Shown here piece by piece: positions 16,031 through 22,025 of a DNA stretch of 28,495 bases; position 1 is the stretch's first letter, and every line of letters starts with the position of its first letter. The notes under the pieces are model-generated. The model was not told the DNA's origin and did not search any database. It saw only the letters and a list, made by a program, of their open reading frames with translations. The stretch is from the IMG/VR virus record IMGVR_UViG_3300042880_000142, positions 1 to 28,495 of that record, one strand, 5' to 3'. Position numbers and translations under genes: made by a program. Origin of the DNA: a virus.

Positions 16031-16516
16031 ATGTCAGGCAAGAAAGTTACCGAATTACCAGTGTTAGCAACCGCAGCAACTGATGATGTGATCTATGTTG
16101 TTGATACATCAACAAACACTTCTAAGCAAATTGCTGTTGAGGATATCTATTCTGGTATGCCACAATTAGATAGCGGTGTGTTTACGCCTGTTATTTCAAA
16201 CATCCAAAATTCTGCTATTATAGATCCATCACAAGGACTGTACAGTCGTGTTGGAGATGTAGTTACAATGACCTTTGGAATTAATATTGAAATGGATGTA
16301 GCAGAATCAACAACTACATTTGATTTTACTTTACCTATTGCATCAAATTTTACATTATCTAATCAGCTTCTTGGAAGTTGTAATGTTGATTCTAATATAA
16401 GTATTCTGTACGCTAAATCTTCTTCAACTATTGGAAGGGTAGAAGTTCAAACAACTTCGGCAGGTGTTTTAATGCCTGATTTACAACTTATGATTCAATA
16501 TCAAATAATACCTTAA
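16031..16516 (+). CDS. Putative tail fiber or fiber-tip protein
   Basis: 161 aa. The N-terminus (SGKKVTELPVLATAATDDVIYVVDT) matches the 'KxTELPxxxxxxxDDxxxVVD' opening common to phage tail-fiber proteins. The rest is beta-rich (SRVGDVVTMTFGINIEM and later strands), as in fiber heads. It starts 22 bases after the preceding small gene behind its own promoter-like element and ends in a TAATG overlap with the endolysin gene. It may be a second receptor-binding protein or a tip module of the long fiber. Confidence 0.65.
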   Translation: MSGKKVTELPVLATAATDDVIYVVDTSTNTSKQIAVEDIYSGMPQLDSGVFTPVISNIQNSAIIDPSQGLYSRVGDVVTMTFGINIEMDVAESTTTFDFTLPIASNFTLSNQLLGSCNVDSNISILYAKSSSTIGRVEVQTTSAGVLMPDLQLMIQYQIIP

Positions 16517-16980
16517 TGCGCTCAACATCCATCAACGGCTTGAAGATCATCGAAACCGCCCGTAAAGAAATAGGGCAAACTGAAAAGCCAATCAATAGCA
16601 ACAAGACCAAGTACGGCAAATGGGCAGGTCTTGACGGCGTGGCGTGGTGCGGTTTATTCTGCTCGTGGGTTTACGAAATGGCAGGCAACCCAATGCCTAA
16701 AATCGGATTTCGTTTTAATGGATTCGCAGGATGCCAAACAGCCGTAGCGTATTTCAGAACGAATAAGAAGATTGTTACAGAACCGCAAGAAGGTGACTTG
16801 GTTTTCTTTGATTGGAACGGAGATAAACGCCACGATCACGTAGGATTGTTCGTTAAATGGATCGACAAAGACACAATCGAAACAATTGAAGGAAACACGG
16901 CTATCGGAAACGATTCAAACGGTGGCAATGTAATGATTCGGAAACGACACAAAAGATTCTGTTTGTTCGTTCGTCCTTAA
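16516..16980 (+). CDS. CHAP-type endolysin (peptidoglycan hydrolase)
   Basis: 154 aa. The catalytic cysteine is in VAWCGLFCSWV (C45), the histidine in RHDHVGLF (H108) and the polar residue in ETIEGNT (E125/N127), the order of CHAP amidase/endopeptidases. The segment KEIGQTE (about 18-24) is typical of the small single-domain version of this family. There is no signal peptide, so release would depend on a holin. It would cut cross-links or stem peptides in host murein at the end of infection. It overlaps the fiber gene by one base, and lysis-type genes follow downstream. Confidence 0.85.
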   Translation: MRSTSINGLKIIETARKEIGQTEKPINSNKTKYGKWAGLDGVAWCGLFCSWVYEMAGNPMPKIGFRFNGFAGCQTAVAYFRTNKKIVTEPQEGDLVFFDWNGDKRHDHVGLFVKWIDKDTIETIEGNTAIGNDSNGGNVMIRKRHKRFCLFVRP

Positions 16981-17065
16981 AACCTTACACACCTCAACTC
17001 GAACCGATATTTAGCAAAACCAAACAAACTTCTGAGCGTATAATTGTAGAATAAAACCTACGATT

Positions 17066-17830
17066 ATGCGCTTTTTACTTTTACTTCTATTAACTACCAA
17101 CCTTTCCGCCCAGTGTGAAACGGATCTGAACGGTCGTGCTTATTTAGGTATACCAAGCTTTTTCAGTTTGTACTTTAGTGGGCAATGTGTTGAGCGTAAC
17201 ATGGGAGATACTACTATCTGCGTTAAGTTTCCACCTCAATCGGTCGGAATGGTGGCAGGTTTTAGTTATTCATCTCCAAGTGGTCAACCTGCATTCGTGA
17301 CGGCTATCAATCAATACCGAACTGATTGCGAACTATTCGAACAAAGCCCGTTAATTTACCCTTCCACGGATACTACAATCGTTTGCTATACTATTGATGC
17401 GGTTCTGATCGATAACTTCTGCCCTTATGCGATTCTTTCACCTGGTTTAAGTGTAGATTTTTGCAGCATCGAAGCACAATACGAACAAAACTTTATAAGA
17501 CTTCACTTTGCAACATGCTCAAACACCGGAACACTAAGATATGATGTAGTTATTTCAGGCGATTTAACGAATTGGAAAACTATTTACACGTTACAACCCG
17601 ATCAAGTCAATTCGAGCGATCTAACGGACTATAACCTGACAATTCCGTACAACATTGGAGGGCTTCAGTACATCGCAGTTCGTGAAATTGACTACGAAGG
17701 ACGATCTACAGTTTCAGATATTGCAGTTTTGATCGTTCCGGAAGTGGTAAGCAATCAAATCGGCTTCGATATTCTCGGTCGATCTGTGAACAATTCAAAT
17801 TATCTTTACATAGTAAAACCAACCCGATGA
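17066..17830 (+). CDS. Secreted protein resembling type IX secretion cargo
   Basis: 254 aa. MRFLLLLLLTTNLSA|Q is a Sec signal peptide cleaved after about residue 15. Cysteines along the mature part suggest disulfides. Residues about 136-222 follow the pattern common in Bacteroidota surface proteins just before the T9SS sorting domain: a 'VRLxWxT…YDVxxSxDxxNWxxI' stretch, then 'YIAVREIDYEGRSTVSDI' in place of 'YYRLxQxDxDGxxxYSxI'. The end (FDILGRSV … YIVK) resembles a shortened type A sorting domain ('YDLLGRxV … Yii'). It lies between endolysin and holin candidate and overlaps the latter by ATGA. Function is unknown; an envelope or extracellular role is inferred. Confidence 0.75.
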   Translation: MRFLLLLLLTTNLSAQCETDLNGRAYLGIPSFFSLYFSGQCVERNMGDTTICVKFPPQSVGMVAGFSYSSPSGQPAFVTAINQYRTDCELFEQSPLIYPSTDTTIVCYTIDAVLIDNFCPYAILSPGLSVDFCSIEAQYEQNFIRLHFATCSNTGTLRYDVVISGDLTNWKTIYTLQPDQVNSSDLTDYNLTIPYNIGGLQYIAVREIDYEGRSTVSDIAVLIVPEVVSNQIGFDILGRSVNNSNYLYIVKPTR

Positions 17831-18033
17831 ATATCAGTAAATTTCGGCAAATCTTAGACCTGATCCTTGACTATTGGACACGGACGGTCGGAGCAGCACT
17901 CGGTCTTATTGCCTTGTTGCTATATCTTTTTAATCAAATAGACGAGCCGACATTTTATAAGTTCATTGGTGCGATGGTAGCCATTGGAGTGATACCCAAA
18001 ACAAGCAAAAAAAATGAAACAGATGAGGGATAA
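17827..18033 (+). CDS. Holin candidate
   Basis: 68 aa with two hydrophobic segments, TVGAALGLIALLLYLF (about 20-35) and FYKFIGAMVAIGVIP (about 43-57), separated by a short polar loop, and a charged C-terminus (KTSKKNETDEG). Small size, two membrane spans, a charged tail and location just downstream of an endolysin fit class II holins, which permeabilise the inner membrane at a set time. Overlap with the preceding gene is ATGA, and it overlaps the next gene by 20 bases. No sequence family is recognised. Confidence 0.6.
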   Translation: MNISKFRQILDLILDYWTRTVGAALGLIALLLYLFNQIDEPTFYKFIGAMVAIGVIPKTSKKNETDEG

Positions 18034-18505
18034 CGGAATAACTTACGACACTTTGCTTCACCGCATACCATCGGACACAGACACCGTTTCTTTTTATCGT
18101 GTTGTTGCTGTGGGCAAAGACTACCATTCTTACTTTACCGTTAACCACGGCATGGTAACAAAGGTCTATGTAACAGAACGAGGGGACACTTTCTATTATT
18201 ATGATTATTCTCCTACGATTGAATCCCTTACCTTTAACGTAAAATTGCATAACGCTCAAAGGTCTATGGATGCTCACGATACAATTATACCTGGAACAAT
18301 CGCACCGATTGGTGACACTCGGTTAACCTCTGAGTTTATCGAATTACCTCAACCGGTTACTGTAAATGTTAAGCACGATCATAGTGTTGAGTGTACTGGA
18401 GGCTTGATATTCTTATCAATCTTAGCGACTTCAATGTACATTGTTCGTTCAGCAGCTTGTTGGAATGAGTTTGCAGTGAAGTTTCGAACGATACTAACCG
18501 CCTGA
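18014..18505 (+). CDS. Membrane protein with C-terminal anchor in lysis region
   Basis: 163 aa. The N-terminal 120 residues are polar and beta-rich (DTVSFYRVVAVGKDYHSYF). One hydrophobic segment (GGLIFLSILATSMYIV, about 129-144) lies near the C-terminus with a short basic tail. There is no N-terminal signal peptide. The start at 18014 overlaps the holin candidate by 20 bases. A lysis accessory or envelope protein is suggested by position only. A terminator follows 7 bases after the stop, closing the unit. Confidence 0.6.
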   Translation: MKQMRDNGITYDTLLHRIPSDTDTVSFYRVVAVGKDYHSYFTVNHGMVTKVYVTERGDTFYYYDYSPTIESLTFNVKLHNAQRSMDAHDTIIPGTIAPIGDTRLTSEFIELPQPVTVNVKHDHSVECTGGLIFLSILATSMYIVRSAACWNEFAVKFRTILTA

Positions 18506-18512
18506 TCTTATT

Positions 18513-18540
18513 AGCCTCGAATGTTTCGGGGCTTTTTTTT
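18513..18540 (+). terminator. Rho-independent terminator of lysis unit
   Basis: AGCCTCGAA (18513-18521) pairs with TTCGGGGCT (18525-18533), one G-U pair, 3-nt loop, followed by a T run through 18540. Confidence 0.9.
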
Positions 18541-18553
18541 GCACAATAACCCC

Positions 18554-18561
18554 TATATTAG
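18554..18561 (+). promoter_or_regulatory. Weak promoter -7 element TATATTAG
   Basis: TATATTAG differs from TAnnTTTG at one position. It lies between the lysis terminator and the GTG start at 18582, where a promoter is needed because the terminator is strong. No clear -33 TTG. Confidence 0.3.
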
Positions 18562-18581
18562 CAACAAAATTCATATCTATA

Positions 18582-19160
18582 GTGTCAGCATTATTTCTAC
18601 TTGAAAATTCCGCTTCATGCCTCTATGCAAAGATGGGTGTTGATAAGGTTTTCACATATCGGAACGACCTATTTAAGTCTAATTTTGCACACATTAAACC
18701 GCTTGAGTTCGATCATCTTGTTTCGGATGATGAAGATACTGACGAGATCCAATTAGCATTTGATCGGGCAAAGAAAATCCCGAACAATCCGAGGGTTTTT
18801 AATTGTCGAACCTTAAAACGTAACGGAGTACACCAGTGGATCGTTTGGGAAGTGTGTTTTATAATGGGCGAATATCATTTGTTAGGTGTGATGCTTTACG
18901 ATGTGGTAAGTTCTACATCGCATCAATATGAAAAGTTAAAGAAGCAATTGGAAGATGTGAAGTCGATCATTGCTCACGACCTAAGACAGCCGTTAAGATC
19001 CATAGTAGGTCTTAACTCATTGCTTCAACAAGTGGATAAAAAGACCGAACCCCGTGAATATGCTAATCTTTTACGGATGCTTAACGAATCAACTCAACAG
19101 CTTGATGATGTTTTTAAACGTGCGATTGAACGTGGAGAAATAGGTATTAACCCCGATTAA
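18582..19160 (+). CDS. PAS plus histidine-kinase DHp protein lacking the ATPase domain
   Basis: 192 aa from a GTG start. Residues about 5-110 form a PAS-like sensor: FLLENSASCLYAKM opens the fold, and FNCRTLKRNGVHQWIVWE…GVMLYDVV matches the 'F.CR…G…W..W…gv.yDit' end of PAS domains. A helix with a heptad pattern (YEKLKKQLEDV) leads into IIAHDLRQPLRSIVGLNSLL, the HisKA H-box with phosphoacceptor H132, then the second dimerisation helix (EYANLLRMLNESTQQLDDV). The protein stops there; N, G1, F and G2 boxes of the catalytic domain are absent. It could titrate, receive phosphate from, or heterodimerise with a host kinase. An ATG at 18633 would cut into the PAS domain and is less likely. Confidence 0.75.
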   Translation: MSALFLLENSASCLYAKMGVDKVFTYRNDLFKSNFAHIKPLEFDHLVSDDEDTDEIQLAFDRAKKIPNNPRVFNCRTLKRNGVHQWIVWEVCFIMGEYHLLGVMLYDVVSSTSHQYEKLKKQLEDVKSIIAHDLRQPLRSIVGLNSLLQQVDKKTEPREYANLLRMLNESTQQLDDVFKRAIERGEIGINPD

Positions 19161-19179
19161 ACCTATTACCCTAAATGGC

Positions 19180-19187
19180 TATATTTA
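19180..19187 (+). promoter_or_regulatory. Promoter-like element TATATTTA, no leader
   Basis: TATATTTA differs from the -7 consensus only in the last base and ends 3 bases before the ATG at 19191, so any transcript from it would be leaderless. Confidence 0.3.
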
Positions 19188-19190
19188 CCC

Positions 19191-19376
19191 ATGCAGAACA
19201 CAGTTGTTATTAGTGAAACCGATAAGCGGTTGTATGAGGTTGTAAGATACCGATTCAATAATAAGTTGTTAAGTATAAATGGGTGTATTCGTGTGTTGAG
19301 GTCTGTTGTTTCGGATCGGGAATATTTCGAGCAAGTCGGAAAGCATGAATTTTTAAGGTCGTTACAATTAGAATAG
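19191..19376 (+). CDS. Small basic protein after the PAS-DHp gene
   Basis: 61 aa starting MQNTVVISETDKRLYEVVRY. Mixed charge, predicted mostly helical after the first strand, one cysteine, no membrane segment or known motif. It lies 30 bases after the PAS-DHp gene and could be its partner. A -7-like element sits directly before the ATG. The hairpin at 19413 would terminate it. Confidence 0.55.
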   Translation: MQNTVVISETDKRLYEVVRYRFNNKLLSINGCIRVLRSVVSDREYFEQVGKHEFLRSLQLE

Positions 19377-19379
19377 TTA

Positions 19380-19387
19380 TATCTTTG
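19380..19387 (+). promoter_or_regulatory. Promoter -7 element TATCTTTG with no gene behind it
   Basis: TATCTTTG matches TAnnTTTG. The next protein gene is 160 bases away behind another promoter, and a strong terminator hairpin lies only 26 bases downstream, so the likely product is a short RNA. Confidence 0.5.
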
Positions 19388-19390
19388 TCG

Positions 19391-19456
19391 TGTTCGTAGG
19401 GGTTACGGAAAAGCAGAAGGGGTGTTGGCATTAGCCGCCCCTTCTGTGTTTTTATT
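19391..19456 (+). ncRNA. Candidate small RNA of about 65 nt with strong terminal hairpin
   Basis: Downstream of TATCTTTG there is a small hairpin CGTA/TACG (19395-19406 region, loop GGGGT), a purine linker (GGAAAAGC), then CAGAAGGGG (19414-19422) pairing perfectly with CCCCTTCTG (19438-19446). Inside that stem is GGC-ATTA-GCC (19427-19436). TGTTTTTATTT follows as terminator tail. Promoter, short body and terminator make a complete stand-alone RNA unit. The hairpin may also terminate the upstream gene. Confidence 0.5.
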
Positions 19457-19496
19457 TAGTTGATGTTTAGCGTGTTGTAATTATTTTAATCGTGTA

Positions 19497-19529
19497 TTGT
19501 CGGTGGTATTATGCTGTTGTGTACGTTTG
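19497..19529 (+). promoter_or_regulatory. Early-type promoter with TGTACGTTTG
   Basis: TACGTTTG (19522-19529) is a -7 element inside the 12-mer GTGTACGTTTGT, identical at 20980 and 26659. TTG at 19497-19499 lies 22 bases upstream. It precedes the first operon of small early-type genes, starting at 19548. Confidence 0.65.
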
Positions 19530-19547
19530 TAATCTAAACAAAACACT

Positions 19548-19763
19548 ATGTCAAAACTAATAGTAGAAGCAGTAAACGAAAATGATGATGGTTTTAAATT
19601 GATATTTCTTTCAGATATAAGAGATGGTGAACCTGAATTTCAATTTGATCTTTTAGATAAAAATGATAATCCCATTTTTTCAGATCAAATATCAATTTCT
19701 AATGACGAGGCAAGGGTTTTAATTTCATTTTTAACATCTGTTTTAAATAATAAACCATTTTAA
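19548..19763 (+). CDS. Small acidic protein, first gene of early-type operon
   Basis: 71 aa starting MSKLIVEAVNENDDGFKL, strongly acidic with alternating strand-like segments and a C-terminal helix (NDEARVLISFLTSVL). No family recognised. The start lies in the AAACACTATG context. Being first behind an early-type promoter and acidic, it could be a host-interaction or nucleic-acid-mimic protein, but nothing in the sequence proves this. Confidence 0.65.
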   Translation: MSKLIVEAVNENDDGFKLIFLSDIRDGEPEFQFDLLDKNDNPIFSDQISISNDEARVLISFLTSVLNNKPF

Positions 19764-19774
19764 TTTTTAGCCCC

Positions 19775-19999
19775 ATGACCAACCGACTAACCCAAAAGAC
19801 ACGACCGATTAAAGTAGAACAGATTGGAGATAAGTTTAAAGTTTCCGTTGAATTTAAGAAAGATACATTCAGCACGGTAACCAATAAACGACATCCAGTA
19901 AAAGTAATTCAGCAAGGTAAATGCTCAGGTATTTTAACTTTGCAAGATGCGTACGAAATCATCTACGATCAAATCATTAACGACAACCAACTACGATGA
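19775..19999 (+). CDS. Small basic early-type protein
   Basis: 74 aa starting MTNRLTQKTRPIKVEQIGDK. The N-terminal two thirds is Lys-rich and beta-like (FKVSVEFKKDTFSTV), and a C-terminal helix follows (LQDAYEIIYDQII). The start is preceded by TTAGCCCC directly before ATG, the same context as the gene at 21019. It overlaps the next small gene by ATGA. Function is not recognised; the basic charge would fit nucleic-acid binding. Confidence 0.6.
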   Translation: MTNRLTQKTRPIKVEQIGDKFKVSVEFKKDTFSTVTNKRHPVKVIQQGKCSGILTLQDAYEIIYDQIINDNQLR

Positions 20000-20127
20000 A
20001 GCTATCTAATCAAACCGTTATAGTTTTAATGTGTCTAATAGGAATATCGATACTTACTTCAATTGGTGTGTTTATTTACCACATCACTCGAAACGAATTG
20101 AAGAACCCTAAGAACGATAATTTATGA
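19996..20127 (+). CDS. 43-aa single-span membrane protein
   Basis: MKLSNQTVIVLMCLIGISIL opens a protein with one clear membrane segment (about residues 7-28) and a polar C-terminus (HITRNELKNPKNDNL). It overlaps the previous stop and the next start by ATGA on both sides, strong evidence that it is translated. Small phage membrane proteins of this kind often affect the envelope, lysis timing or exclusion; no function is assigned. Confidence 0.6.
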   Translation: MKLSNQTVIVLMCLIGISILTSIGVFIYHITRNELKNPKNDNL

Positions 20128-20360
20128 CAGTCCCCGAACCTAAAGAACTTAAGGATATCGTTCATCAAATGCGATGGAACTCTATTCCTAAATCTGCAAT
20201 CTGTCAAGTTCTATTTGAACGCTACGATCTAAAGTGGCACGAAATCGCTTTTGCTATGGGCTTACAGAAACAAGTCGATGTGGATCGGTTGAAACAACAG
20301 CATCGTAAACTAATTAGATCAAACGAAGAATATCAAACCATCTACAAACAAATCAAATGA
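20124..20360 (+). CDS. Small helical protein, possibly HTH-like
   Basis: 78 aa starting MTVPEPKELKDIVHQMRWNS. It is mostly helical, and the region IPKSAICQVLFERYDLKWHEIAFAMGLQ (split here as IPKSAICQVLFERYDL and KWHEIAFAMGLQ) has the size and spacing of a helix-turn-helix ending in a Gly. The C-terminus is charged and helical. Overlaps on both sides are ATGA. DNA binding is a guess from helix pattern only. Confidence 0.6.
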   Translation: MTVPEPKELKDIVHQMRWNSIPKSAICQVLFERYDLKWHEIAFAMGLQKQVDVDRLKQQHRKLIRSNEEYQTIYKQIK

Positions 20361-20839
20361 AAATAATTGCAACGATCTTAATTCTATGCGTACTAACGTC
20401 ATGCGTAACTGAACGCAAACGGCTGAAGATATGCGAGAACTGCCCGACCAAAATTGAAACGATTGTACGTGATAGCATCGTTCAGAAAGATTCGATCATT
20501 GTATTGCCAGGTGAAACGATTACGGAATACATCCGGATCGAATGTCCTGATGGTGCGAAGCCAAAAGTAACGACTAAATCCAAGTCGGGTAAACGTGGTA
20601 AGCTTGAAACTAAAATGATCGATCCAAACACTATCAAAGCAGATTGCGTTATCGATTCTGCTGCTGTCGTTTTAACTTGGAACGAAACGCACCGAACCAT
20701 CAAGACTGAAAAGGTTCTACCTACACCGGTTAATTGCTACGATTGGAAGGATATGATTATAGCGATCGTTTTAAGTTTGATCGGTTGCGGAATATTTGGA
20801 GCGTGGTTCGTTTGGATAAAACGGGATAGAAAAGAATAA
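20357..20839 (+). CDS. Putative unimolecular spanin: lipoprotein with C-terminal membrane span
   Basis: 160 aa. MKIIATILILCVLTSCVTER is a lipoprotein signal with lipobox LTSC (C16). The periplasmic-sized middle (about 20-128) is Thr/Lys rich and probably beta-structured with paired cysteines (CENC). A second hydrophobic segment (MIIAIVLSLIGCGIFGAWFVW, split as MIIAIVLSLIGC and GIFGAWFVW, about 133-153) lies at the end, followed by the basic tail KRDRKE. Outer-membrane lipid anchor plus inner-membrane C-terminal anchor is the topology of u-spanins, which fuse the two membranes in lysis. It is apart from the endolysin unit, and a terminator follows 25 bases after its stop. Confidence 0.65.
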   Translation: MKIIATILILCVLTSCVTERKRLKICENCPTKIETIVRDSIVQKDSIIVLPGETITEYIRIECPDGAKPKVTTKSKSGKRGKLETKMIDPNTIKADCVIDSAAVVLTWNETHRTIKTEKVLPTPVNCYDWKDMIIAIVLSLIGCGIFGAWFVWIKRDRKE

Positions 20840-20864
20840 CTACATTATAACCAACAACAACCTG

Positions 20865-20890
20865 AGCCGATCTAACAAGTCGGCTTTTTT
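20865..20890 (+). terminator. Rho-independent terminator of first early-type operon
   Basis: AGCCGA (20865-20870) pairs with TCGGCT (20880-20885), extended by CT/AG inside after a one-base bulge, with T run 20885-20890. Confidence 0.8.
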
Positions 20891-20975
20891 ATTGAAATTA
20901 ATCGTTCTAATTATCAGCATATTAACAAAGAAACAAACATAAAAATAGCATCCAATGTCAGACGTATTAATAATA

Positions 20976-20988
20976 TGTGTACGTTTGT
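20976..20988 (+). promoter_or_regulatory. Early-type promoter with TGTACGTTTG
   Basis: The core GTGTACGTTTGT is identical to those at 19522 and 26659; TACGTTTG occupies 20980-20987. No TTG is clear at -33. It starts the recombination operon after the terminator at 20865-20890. Confidence 0.6.
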
Positions 20989-21018
20989 TCTATCAAATAA
21001 CAAGAACGAATTAGCCCC

Positions 21019-21195
21019 ATGACAACTATCACAAATTTAACCGGAAGTAAAGCAGTAAATATCTCAACTGATTCAACTGGAAAAGTAAGAGCGATGTACA
21101 TTCAAATCTATCAAGGACACGAACAAGTGCTTCAATCAAAAACATTTGCTTCAGTAAAGAGTGCAGAAAAATGGGCTAATTCAATCTTAAACTAA
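21019..21195 (+). CDS. 58-aa early-type protein
   Basis: MTTITNLTGSKAVNISTDST begins a small protein with two or three strand segments (AMYIQIYQGHEQVL) and a C-terminal helix (SVKSAEKWANSIL). The start has the TTAGCCCCATG context shared with the 19775 gene and lies 32 bases after an early-type promoter. No family recognised. It is the first gene of the unit that leads to the exonuclease. Confidence 0.6.
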   Translation: MTTITNLTGSKAVNISTDSTGKVRAMYIQIYQGHEQVLQSKTFASVKSAEKWANSILN

Positions 21196-21216
21196 TAACC
21201 CCACAACCTCAACCCC

Positions 21217-21477
21217 ATGACACACTACTTTAAACTAATTGGCAAGCCCGTTTATTTCGGGTACTGTAACGGTCGGACGATCCGAATTAAATTAAATCCA
21301 CATTCCATTACAGTTTTCCCACGTGCGGAATCGGATGACTACCAAATCTTCTCAGCAGGTTCAGAAGATTACGAAGCGATCGGAGCAGAAAGATTTAGCA
21401 ACATCCTAACCGAAGCCAACGAAATTATTCAGAAAGAAATCCAACTTCAACTATCACTTTCAATCATCAAGAACTAA
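21217..21477 (+). CDS. Small early-type protein upstream of recombination genes
   Basis: 86 aa starting MTHYFKLIGKPVYFGYCNGR. Beta-like N-terminal half, acidic middle (SEDYEAIGAERF), and a C-terminal amphipathic helix (ILTEANEIIQKEIQLQLSL). The start context is CAACCCCATG. Spacing to the next gene is 5 bases. Not recognised. Confidence 0.65.
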   Translation: MTHYFKLIGKPVYFGYCNGRTIRIKLNPHSITVFPRAESDDYQIFSAGSEDYEAIGAERFSNILTEANEIIQKEIQLQLSLSIIKN

Positions 21478-21482
21478 CCCCG

Positions 21483-22025
21483 ATGGAAACACTAACCCAC
21501 TACAAGAAACTACGCAACCCTGACTACATGGGAGCGTACTGCATGCCAACTGACGGAGGCGAAATTATACTAACGATTAAGTCCGTGCGTGTCGAATCCG
21601 TTGCGAATCCTGACGGTAAGAAATCAGATTGCACCGTTGTTCACTGGATGGAACAGAATTGGAAACCGATGATTCTGAACGCAACTAACAGTAAGACAAT
21701 TTCCAAGCTTGCAAAGTCACCATTTATTGAAAAGTGGCAAGGCTTACAAGTTCAGATTTACACCGCTAAGATCAAAGCTTTCGGAGAAGAACATGATGCG
21801 TTACGAATCAGAACATTTGCACCGAAGCCAACCGCAGGACCTACACCCGATCCGATCATTGACGAACTGGCAATCAAGGAATCGATCGATAAGTTAAACA
21901 CCTGCACTACCGAGGAAGGACTAACCGCAATGTTTAGATCATTCACGCCACAGATGCAGAAGATCGATTCTATTATTAAAGAAGCGAAGATGGTTAAAGA
22001 CATGATTAAAGCGACTGAACAATGA
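21483..22025 (+). CDS. Conserved recombination-associated protein, possible ssDNA-binding partner
   Basis: 180 aa. The first 110 residues follow a pattern I associate with Bacteroidota phage genes located before YqaJ exonucleases: HYKKLRNPDYMGAY, EIILTIKSVRVE, CTVVHWMEQNWKPMILNATN, KTISKLAKSPFIEKWQG, VQIYTAKIKAFGEEHDALRI. The alternating strands would fit an OB-like barrel. A Pro-rich linker (PKPTAGPTPDP) leads to a helical C-terminus, an arrangement seen in single-strand-binding proteins. The stop overlaps the exonuclease start by ATGA. No RecT, Redβ or Erf signature is visible, so this is the best candidate in the window for the strand-annealing or SSB role. Function is inferred from context. 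Confidence 0.65.
   Translation: METLTHYKKLRNPDYMGAYCMPTDGGEIILTIKSVRVESVANPDGKKSDCTVVHWMEQNWKPMILNATNSKTISKLAKSPFIEKWQGLQVQIYTAKIKAFGEEHDALRIRTFAPKPTAGPTPDPIIDELAIKESIDKLNTCTTEEGLTAMFRSFTPQMQKIDSIIKEAKMVKDMIKATEQ

Noticed and set aside
17963-18277. 104-aa minus-strand frame in the lysis region
   Set aside because: It is fully antisense to two well-packed plus-strand genes that overlap each other in normal phage fashion.
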